DNA of 5,675 nt from CAZIMM01 sp964540415 (GTDB lineage Bacteria > Bacillota > Clostridia > Oscillospirales > Acutalibacteraceae), in the NCBI GenBank assembly GCA_964540415.1, contig CAZIMM010000116.1:1-5675 (forward strand). The letters are read 5' to 3'. This document shows, in pieces, positions 1 to 4,181 of the stretch (position 1 is its first letter; each line of letters starts with the position of its first letter). The translations under genes were made by a program, and so were the position numbers. Below the pieces are notes generated by a model that was given only the letters and a program-made list of their open reading frames with translations, ran no database searches and was not told the DNA's origin.

Positions 1-234
1 GGTGTTGTAAGGCGGATCGATGTAGATGCACTTGACGCGCCCCTCATACTGCGGGAGCAACGATTTCAGCGCTTCCAAATTGTCGCCGCGGATAATTTTA
101 TTTCCATCCGCTTCTTCTTCTTCGCCGTTCTGTCCGACTCCGAGATATGTATATTTGTGCTCCAGCACGCGGTAAGGAACCTCCAAATGGTGGTTGACCA
201 CCTTGTCTTTTCCAATCCACTCAAGCGTCGGCAT
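1..234 (-). CDS. mod: Type III restriction-modification DNA methyltransferase (Mod), N-terminal part
   Basis: This is the first 78 codons of a site-specific DNA methyltransferase, open to the window edge. Mod of type III systems recognises an asymmetric site, transfers methyl from S-adenosylmethionine to the adenine N6, and forms a complex with the Res helicase-nuclease. The start MPTLEWIGKDKVVNHH followed by a conserved VPYRVLE segment is the characteristic N-terminus of this family as I know it. Residues 47-62 (IIRGDNLEALKSLLP) precede the catalytic motif IV, DPPY, at residues 73-76, followed by NT at the edge. DPPY near the N-terminus fits the beta-class order of Mod proteins. The ATG lies inside the end of the upstream AlbA_2 gene (14-base overlap). 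A GGAGG sits 9 bases before it, within that gene, which suggests translational coupling. The target-recognition domain, AdoMet motif and any res gene lie outside the window, so intactness cannot be judged. Confidence 0.9.
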   Translation of the reverse strand, partial: MPTLEWIGKDKVVNHHLEVPYRVLEHKYTYLGVGQNGEEEEADGNKIIRGDNLEALKSLLPQYEGRVKCIYIDPPYNT

Positions 235-1408
235 TGGCTTCATCCTCCATAACTATTGTCTGTGTTCCGTCTCTATACTCTTCCAACATTTTTTGCATAA
301 CAAGTGCGTCGCAATATTGCTTTTTGAATTCATCCATGTTATAACCGGCTAAATCCGGAAAAGGCGGGAGCTCTGCATCTCCCAGCCGTGTACACAGCTC
401 TGTATAGCGCCCTTTATGCGTTTGCACATAATCCAAGAAAAGATTGTATTCTTGTTCTGACCCAAAAAGTACAATCGCCTTCGTGTATTGATTATATGAG
501 TATTCCTCAGGTGATTCTTGGTGATGATAGAATTCCAAAAGACGATATCTCAAATCATCATATATATATAAGCCAAAATGTGAGATGCCTGTGTTCAGCA
601 AATCGTATGATCGCTTGGGGGCAACAACAAAACTTCTGCCGCCGTCGAGAGCGATTCCCTGATAATGTTCAATTGCCGTTTGATAATATCTTAAAGTTAT
701 ACGCCACCAACTCGGTGTGGTATTCACTTGACCGAATATGTAATATTCATAGCCATCTGCAGTTTCATCTTTTTCACAAGTGATGGTATATTCAGGAGCA
801 AACTTATAAAAGTATCCCATATCTCTATCTTGTATTGTTTCCCAGTCGTCTGGATTCTCCAAATAGTAACAAAATTTTTCGATTGGAGTATCATCCAAAT
901 GAAATCGCTTGCGCCATAGATACTCAATGTGATTTATATCTGCCGACATATCTGCAGGCGTATTTGTATCCATAACTCGGGTGTATATGCTATTTGCGCA
1001 GACCTTTTCACATCTTTTCGTAAGGTAATATGGTGTGTCTCGACTGTTCTCAATTACAATTACATCTATGTTCTCTTTATTTAGACAAACGCTTTCGACA
1101 TGAACGACCGGACGAATGCCGCCCGCAAACTTCTTGTCCTTCAAGAAATCAACGATTTGTTGTGTGTTTCTCCGATTTGGGTCGGACGATATATCAGCTA
1201 CCGAAAAGCCCTGTTCTTCATCAATGCCAATGATGATATACGCAGCGCGGTTGTGAAGATTATTTGCCATGCAAATAATGTCATGCAGTAGGTTGCCACT
1301 ATTGTCATACCACTGTTTCTTAAAATCCCAATAGCCGCCTTCTTGATGCAATGAAATCAAGTAGTATATTTCATGATAAATGGTCTGTTTCTGATCGAAA
1401 AAATCCAT
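221..1408 (-). CDS. Schlafen/AlbA_2-type (putative ATP-binding) protein upstream of mod
   Basis: A protein of 395 residues. Its N-terminal part (about 20-150) resembles the AlbA_2 domain, usually annotated 'ATP-binding protein' or Schlafen-like. It has an acidic-Lys element (YWDFKKQW, residues 26-33), a helix LLHDIICMANN (40-50), then the strand AYIIIGID (56-63) and, later, a strand ending in IYTRV. This matches the family pattern E/D-x-K, then 'ANxxGG/liiGi'; the usual Gly-Gly is replaced by His-Asn (LHNRAAY). The C-terminal 240 residues are rich in Tyr and Trp and are not recognised. Members occur in regulators and defence loci, and related Schlafen domains include nucleases; no activity can be assigned here. 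The ATG at 1408 is preferred because AGAGGA lies 7 bases upstream. An in-frame TTG 18 bases further upstream (1426) has no such site. The stop overlaps mod by 14 bases, so the pair is likely co-translated, and it has its own promoter at 1499-1527. Confidence 0.8.
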   Translation of the reverse strand: MDFFDQKQTIYHEIYYLISLHQEGGYWDFKKQWYDNSGNLLHDIICMANNLHNRAAYIIIGIDEEQGFSVADISSDPNRRNTQQIVDFLKDKKFAGGIRPVVHVESVCLNKENIDVIVIENSRDTPYYLTKRCEKVCANSIYTRVMDTNTPADMSADINHIEYLWRKRFHLDDTPIEKFCYYLENPDDWETIQDRDMGYFYKFAPEYTITCEKDETADGYEYYIFGQVNTTPSWWRITLRYYQTAIEHYQGIALDGGRSFVVAPKRSYDLLNTGISHFGLYIYDDLRYRLLEFYHHQESPEEYSYNQYTKAIVLFGSEQEYNLFLDYVQTHKGRYTELCTRLGDAELPPFPDLAGYNMDEFKKQYCDALVMQKMLEEYRDGTQTIVMEDEANADA

Positions 1409-1415
1409 AATGTCA

Positions 1416-1421
1416 TCCTCT
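1416..1421 (-). promoter_or_regulatory. Ribosome binding site deciding the AlbA_2 gene start
   Basis: AGAGGA on the minus strand lies 7 bases before the ATG at 1408. It supports that start over the in-frame TTG at 1426, which has only AT-rich sequence upstream. Confidence 0.7.
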
Positions 1422-1458
1422 TGCAAATTGTCGTTTCAAAGGCTTCATATATCGTTTT

Positions 1459-1485
1459 ATAATGATTGTTGCGCACAATCATTAT
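1459..1485. promoter_or_regulatory. 27-bp dyad, putative operator of the AlbA_2-mod unit
   Basis: ATAATGATTGT and its exact reverse complement ACAATCATTAT (11-bp arms) flank a 5-base spacer TGCGC. The dyad begins about 7 bases downstream of the predicted transcription start (near 1492) and ends about 50 bases before the gene start. No run of T follows on either strand, so it does not look like an intrinsic terminator. Position and symmetry suit a dimeric repressor; a leader RNA hairpin is the alternative. The binding protein is unknown. Confidence 0.6.
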
Positions 1486-1498
1486 CTTTAATATTAGC

Positions 1499-1527
1499 AT
1501 TATATCAGCAAATTGACAACAAATCAA
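1499..1527 (-). promoter_or_regulatory. Sigma-A promoter of the AlbA_2-mod unit
   Basis: On the minus strand, TTGATT (1527-1522) is followed after exactly 17 bases by the consensus TATAAT (1504-1499). TG precedes the -10 box at the extended -10 position (TGATATAAT). The predicted start is near 1492. A looser inverted repeat, AATTGA-N7-TCAATT (1511-1529), overlaps the -35 box and could be a second operator half. Confidence 0.75.
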
Positions 1528-1542
1528 TTACGCTTCTATTAA

Positions 1543-1827
1543 TTATGACACTTTCCGCTCCACAAACCATCTGCCGATGTTGTTCCCGGCAGCATTTGCG
1601 TTTCTTTCAAAGAACAGATAGCTTTCTTGCCCACGGATTTGAACTGTGTACCTATCTCCCTGCCCACCGGCTTTCAATGCGGCAGCTTGACATATTTTTG
1701 TCACCCTGTCTATTTGAAATATCTCACCGTCTTCCCAGATTATCTCCCTTGGAAGCATCGTGCCATCGTTGGAAAAGTCAGCACGAACCGGTACATAAAC
1801 TTTAATTGACATCTGCTGTGTCTTCAT
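1543..1827 (-). CDS. Small protein of unknown function in the XRE-ImmA cluster
   Basis: A protein of 94 residues, probably cytoplasmic (no signal or membrane segment). The predicted content is mostly beta: a strand KVYVPVRADF (9-18), a turn DG at 21-22, then P26, I29-I30 and WEDG at 31-34, FQIDRV at 37-42, a glycine-rich GGQGDRY at 54-60, a strand YTVQIRG (60-66), and YLFFER (70-75) ending in GRWFVERK. I recall similar small proteins beside ImmA genes in Clostridia, without a function. The 'W-x-G, hydrophobic, RV' layout recalls small proteins encoded beside DinB in Actinobacteria (DUF6504); this is only a pattern resemblance. The ATG at 1827 is chosen because GGAGGTG lies 4 bases upstream. 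It overlaps the 3' end of the ImmA gene by 26 bases, indicating one operon and coupled translation. No terminator is seen after its stop. Confidence 0.75.
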   Translation of the reverse strand: MKTQQMSIKVYVPVRADFSNDGTMLPREIIWEDGEIFQIDRVTKICQAAALKAGGQGDRYTVQIRGQESYLFFERNANAAGNNIGRWFVERKVS

Positions 1828-2365
1828 GTGGCACCTCCAGCTTTTTGAGAAAATTTCCGTTTGCCATCAACGGCGCATCTATAACTTTGTAGCCCTTCCA
1901 CTTCAGCATGCGGAACTTAAAATCAAGCAGTTCTGCCGGAACATACAGCTGGGCGGCTGCCTGAAAGAAAGATAAATCATCATTGAGCATTTCAAGGACA
2001 TCTTCGTCCTTTAGTAAATACTCTGCAGCAAAAATGTTAGCCTCATACTCACACTGGCTTACGGAATCAAACAGTTCAAATTCGTGGAATTCTGCGACAC
2101 TCGTTCGTTTTCTGTGAAGGACAGCGTGTCCGAGTTCATGAGCACAAATAATTCGTTGTAACGCCTGTGGCAAATCGCTGTTTATGGTTATTGTAAGGAC
2201 ACGGCTTTGTACGAGAAAAAAGCCCTTACAATCTGAAGTGCCTTTTCCCATAGGCACAAAAAACACAGTAATTCCAAGAATATCGCATAAACGGAAAGGG
2301 TCGGTTTCATTGTAATTTTTCATCAGACACCGCACTTCACGGCAAACGCCATCGTAATTTACCAC
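1802..2365 (-). CDS. ImmA/IrrE family metallo-endopeptidase
   Basis: A protein of 187 residues from the preferred GTG start. It is a zinc-dependent protease of the ImmA/IrrE (peptidase M78-like) family; characterised members cleave a partner XRE repressor (ImmR in ICEBs1, DdrO in Deinococcus) after DNA damage or signalling. The zinc motif HELGH is at residues 76-80, preceded by the helix LQRIICA. The third-ligand region EYEANIFAAEYLL begins at residue 106, with the conserved Glu of EAN at 108. The C-terminal KFRMLKWKGY and NFLKKLEVP segments fit the family. Start choice: GGAGGTGG ends 5 bases before the GTG at 2365, while the in-frame ATG at 2410 has no ribosome binding site and would add 15 unconvincing residues. 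It lies 71 bases after the XRE gene and overlaps the next small gene by 26 bases. Its most likely substrate is the XRE protein next to it (inference). Confidence 0.9.
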   Translation of the reverse strand: MVNYDGVCREVRCLMKNYNETDPFRLCDILGITVFFVPMGKGTSDCKGFFLVQSRVLTITINSDLPQALQRIICAHELGHAVLHRKRTSVAEFHEFELFDSVSQCEYEANIFAAEYLLKDEDVLEMLNDDLSFFQAAAQLYVPAELLDFKFRMLKWKGYKVIDAPLMANGNFLKKLEVPHEDTADVN

Positions 2366-2370
2366 AGAAA

Positions 2371-2378
2371 CCACCTCC
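2371..2378 (-). promoter_or_regulatory. Ribosome binding site deciding the ImmA start (GTG)
   Basis: GGAGGTGG on the minus strand ends 5 bases before the GTG at 2365. It is the strongest such site in the operon, and it would lie uselessly inside the gene if the ATG at 2410 were used. Confidence 0.75.
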
Positions 2379-2436
2379 GTTCTCTTTTGTGGCCAATATA
2401 TTAGAACCATATATGTTCGAAATAGCGGACAGTACC

Positions 2437-2865
2437 TTATTTTTTATTGCCAAACTTCTCTCTGGCAATTTCCTTGCTCTTTAAATATGCTTGCATAACT
2501 GCCTCAAAATAGGCATCTTTTGCATCCTGCGGAATTTCTCCGCCGGCAAACAGTGCTGCATTGCGTTCCATAAGGAAATCTATCTCGCGCGCAGCCTTAG
2601 CGCCATACCTTTCTCTTGTCTCCTCAACATAGGGCTGTTTTTCCAATCCATATGTCGGATCATCGATGTCATCATTAGATAAGTAATCAATAGATACCTG
2701 CAGCGCCTCCGCAAGTTTCACCAGCGTTTTATGACGAGGGCGTACCCCCTGCGCTTCATATGCCACGACAGCGCGGCTGCTCACACCAACAATTTCTCCA
2801 AGCTGTGCCTGATTGAGATGCAGTAGCGTTCTCGCTGTACGGACTTTTTCTGAAAATGTCTTCAT
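2437..2865 (-). CDS. XRE family helix-turn-helix transcriptional regulator (ImmR-like)
   Basis: A protein of 142 residues from the ATG at 2865. Residues 5-60 form a Cro/CI-type helix-turn-helix: the first helix is FSEKVRTARTLLHL, the HTH is NQAQLGEIVGVSSRAVVAYEAQ, and LVKLAEALQVSIDYL is the usual fifth-helix signature. The C-terminal part (AAREIDFLMERNAALFAGGE, then DAKDAYFEAVMQAYLKSKEIAREKFGNKK) is helical. It resembles the tail of XRE proteins that accompany ImmA genes in Clostridia, perhaps the cleavage or dimerisation region. AGGAGT lies 7 bases before the ATG at 2865; an in-frame ATG at 2913 lacks a ribosome binding site. It is transcribed from a near-perfect promoter (2980-3008) that faces the polymerase promoter, so it plausibly represses both. 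The ImmA protease follows in the same operon. Confidence 0.9.
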   Translation of the reverse strand: MKTFSEKVRTARTLLHLNQAQLGEIVGVSSRAVVAYEAQGVRPRHKTLVKLAEALQVSIDYLSNDDIDDPTYGLEKQPYVEETRERYGAKAAREIDFLMERNAALFAGGEIPQDAKDAYFEAVMQAYLKSKEIAREKFGNKK

Positions 2866-2872
2866 TCTGTAC

Positions 2873-2878
2873 ACTCCT
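2873..2878 (-). promoter_or_regulatory. Ribosome binding site deciding the XRE start
   Basis: AGGAGT on the minus strand lies 7 bases upstream of the ATG at 2865. The alternative in-frame ATG at 2913 is preceded only by AT-rich sequence and would place this site inside the coding region. Confidence 0.7.
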
Positions 2879-2922
2879 AACAATAACTTCCAATAAAACT
2901 TCTTCAACTTCATAATTTGCTA

Positions 2923-2951
2923 TTGACAAGGTTCACATCGTCTGATATAAT
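2923..2951 (+). promoter_or_regulatory. Consensus sigma-A promoter of the Y-family polymerase gene
   Basis: TTGACA (2923-2928), a 17-base spacer and TATAAT (2946-2951) are perfect consensus matches, with TG in the extended -10 position. The predicted start is near 2958, leaving a 98-base leader that crosses the promoter of the XRE gene. A short dyad, CTGAT-ATA-ATCAG, overlaps the -10 box. Confidence 0.85.
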
Positions 2952-2957
2952 CAGTGA

Positions 2958-2971
2958 GAAGTTCCGAAGTT
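2958..2971 (-). promoter_or_regulatory. Putative operator copy 1, between the two facing start sites
   Basis: On the minus strand the site reads AACTTCGGAACTTC; on the plus strand it contains two GAAGTT hexamers 8 bp apart. It fills the gap between the predicted start sites near 2958 (rightward) and 2973 (leftward). It matches a second site at 3023-3036 at 11 of 14 positions. The likely ligand is the adjacent XRE protein (inference). Confidence 0.5.
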
Positions 2972-2979
2972 ATGGCTTG

Positions 2980-3008
2980 ATTATACACAACCCTGCTTCA
3001 CTTGTCAA
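2980..3008 (-). promoter_or_regulatory. Consensus sigma-A promoter of the XRE-ImmA operon
   Basis: On the minus strand, TTGACA (3008-3003), a 17-base spacer and TATAAT (2985-2980) are perfect matches. The predicted start is near 2973, giving a leader of about 108 bases that runs back across the polymerase promoter. The two promoters point toward each other. Confidence 0.85.
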
Positions 3009-3022
3009 GAGCTTTTGTATGA

Positions 3023-3036
3023 AAATTCGGAAGTTT
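3023..3036 (+). promoter_or_regulatory. Putative operator copy 2, in the polymerase leader
   Basis: AAATTCGGAAGTTT matches the minus strand of 2958-2971 at 11 of 14 positions, so the two copies are inverted relative to each other, 65 bp apart. It lies about 50-63 bp upstream of the XRE start site and 4 bases before the polymerase ribosome binding site. Confidence 0.45.
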
Positions 3037-3055
3037 ACCCAAAGGAGTGAATGTA

Positions 3056-3889
3056 ATGACTTCTCACAGGGCGATTTTACACAGTGATTTAAACTGTTTT
3101 TACGCATCGGTTGAAATGATGCTTGACCCCTCTTTGCGCGGAAAAGCTGTAGCAGTCTGTGGCGCAACTGAGGACAGACACGGCATCGTGCTTGCAAAAT
3201 CGGAGAAAGCAAAGAAAGCCGGGGTGAAAACCGGAATGGTAAATTGGGAGGCAAAGCAAGTATGTAAGGATTTAATACTTGTGCAACCACAGTATGAACA
3301 GTACCTTAAATACTCAAAACTTACTCGTTCCATATATGAAAGGTTTACAGACAGAATAGAGCCTTTCGGAATGGATGAGTGCTGGCTCGATGTTACCGGC
3401 AGCAAAATCTGCGGTTCACCGATGGGTATAGCCGAGAATATCCGAACAACTGTAAAAGAAGAACTTGGGCTGACTGTAAGTATCGGCTGTTCATTTAATA
3501 AGATATTTGCAAAGCTCGGCAGCGATATGAAAAAGCCCGACGCCATCACAGAGATAACACCGGAAAACTTCAAAGAAAAAGTGTGGCCTTTGCCTGCTTC
3601 GGATTTGTTGTATGTTGGCAGATCAACTGAACGCAGGCTTACGAATTATGGTATACATACCATTGGAGAGGTTGCCGCGCTTTCACCACAGATGCTGAAA
3701 AGTTGGTTCGGCATCAACGGTGTGGCATTGTGGCAGTTCGCAAACGGCACCGATTCCTCAAGGGTAATGCACAAGGACTTCGTTTCACCTGTTAAATCTA
3801 TTGGGCACGGAATAACCTGTGTTGCTGACCTTAATAACAATGACGAGGTTTGGAAAGTAATGTTATCAAGACAACGGAATCAAATCTGA
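3056..3889 (+). CDS. Y-family DNA polymerase (DinB/UmuC-like), C-terminally truncated
   Basis: The gene encodes 277 residues of a translesion polymerase; intact relatives run to about 400. Present are the N-terminal palm motif SDLNCFYASVEM with metal ligand D11 and probable steric gate Y16, the second catalytic motif GMDECWLDVT with D107 and E108, the SIGCSFNKIFAKLGSDMKKP segment, and the thumb HhH region (LLYVGRSTERRLTNYGIHTIGEVA). The little finger begins at VKSIGHG, but homology stops at VWKVML (residue 270), followed by seven unrelated residues (SRQRNQI) and TGA. Most of the DNA-gripping little finger is thus missing, and the protein is probably impaired. The ATG at 3056 is preferred, with AAAGGAG 8 bases upstream; the in-frame GTG at 3047 overlaps that site. 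It is driven by the promoter at 2923-2951, opposite the XRE-ImmA operon, which likely controls it. No LexA-type box is seen. Confidence 0.88.
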   Translation: MTSHRAILHSDLNCFYASVEMMLDPSLRGKAVAVCGATEDRHGIVLAKSEKAKKAGVKTGMVNWEAKQVCKDLILVQPQYEQYLKYSKLTRSIYERFTDRIEPFGMDECWLDVTGSKICGSPMGIAENIRTTVKEELGLTVSIGCSFNKIFAKLGSDMKKPDAITEITPENFKEKVWPLPASDLLYVGRSTERRLTNYGIHTIGEVAALSPQMLKSWFGINGVALWQFANGTDSSRVMHKDFVSPVKSIGHGITCVADLNNNDEVWKVMLSRQRNQI

Positions 3890-3947
3890 CGAGCTGCTCA
3901 ACGCTCTGAGGTATTCCGTTGCCGGAGGAAATGAAAATGACGAATAA
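3861..3947 (+). pseudogene. C-terminal remnant of an unidentified (probably phage) gene fused into the polymerase
   Basis: In the frame one base ahead of the polymerase, an open stretch of 28 codons begins right after a TAA at 3858-3860. It reads through a plausible tail containing DNGIKSDELLNALRYS and ends with GGNENDE and TAA at 3945-3947. It has no start codon or upstream body of its own. Its stop lies 11 bases inside the next gene, whose ribosome binding site it contains. That is the tight overlap expected between native neighbours, so this piece and the DUF5049-like gene probably came together. The parent protein is not recognised. Confidence 0.55.
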
Positions 3948-4116
3948 AATCAAGGAACAAATACTCGCTGTTCGTGACACCGGGCTGACAAATATGTTCG
4001 ATGTGAATGCGGTTCAGCGCATCGCAAAAGATATGTGCTTTTTTGAGTTGGTTACATTTCTTGAGGACAACTCAAAAGAGTATGTACAATTCATTCTGAC
4101 AGGTGAAACGGAATAA
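3937..4116 (+). CDS. Small phage-type protein resembling DUF5049
   Basis: A protein of 59 residues with no signal or membrane segment. It starts MTNKIKEQILAVRDTGLTNMFDVNAVQRIA, continues with FFELVTFLEDNSKEYVQFILTGE, and is of full length for its kind. I recognise the pattern 'IKEQILAVRDTG.TNMFDV..VQ.IA' as that of DUF5049 proteins from Clostridia prophages; their function is unknown, and they usually sit in a small-gene cluster near the packaging genes. GGAGG at 3924-3928 lies 8 bases before the ATG at 3937. The ATG at 3931 is only 2 bases from it, and the TTG at 3919 lies before it. Its beginning overlaps the end of the remnant frame by 11 bases. An intrinsic terminator starts 24 bases after its stop. 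Confidence 0.8.
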   Translation: MTNKIKEQILAVRDTGLTNMFDVNAVQRIAKDMCFFELVTFLEDNSKEYVQFILTGETE

Positions 4117-4140
4117 CCTTGTAAACAACAACACACTTTT

Positions 4141-4166
4141 AAGCATCGCTTTGGCGGTGCTTTTTT
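4141..4166 (+). terminator. Intrinsic terminator after the DUF5049-like gene
   Basis: AAGCATCGC pairs with GCGGTGCTT (9 bp, one G-U pair) around the loop TTTG, followed by a run of T. It ends 4 bases before the GGAGG of the next gene, so that gene either depends on read-through or was separated from its own promoter. Confidence 0.8.
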
Positions 4167-4181
4167 ATTTGGAGGTAACAC

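Noticed and set aside
388..783. Plus-strand open frame of 131 codons opposite the AlbA_2 gene
   Set aside because: It is antisense shadow of a well-supported gene; low-complexity composition and no ribosome binding site.
1459..1485. The dyad as an intrinsic terminator for the small-gene operon
   Set aside because: The arms are AT-rich and no T run follows on either strand; its position downstream of a promoter fits an operator better.
2404..2419. GAAC-N7-GTTC, resembling a LexA/SOS box upstream of the ImmA gene
   Set aside because: Firmicute LexA boxes have GAAC-N4-GTTC spacing; here the arms are 7 bases apart and the site is not near a promoter.
2970..3290. Minus-strand open frame of 106 codons across the control region
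   Set aside because: It spans both promoters and the start of the polymerase gene, and its translation has no recognisable features.
3100..3573. Minus-strand open frame of 157 codons inside the polymerase gene
   Set aside because: It is fully contained in a gene with clear catalytic motifs, has no ribosome binding site and no recognisable protein pattern.
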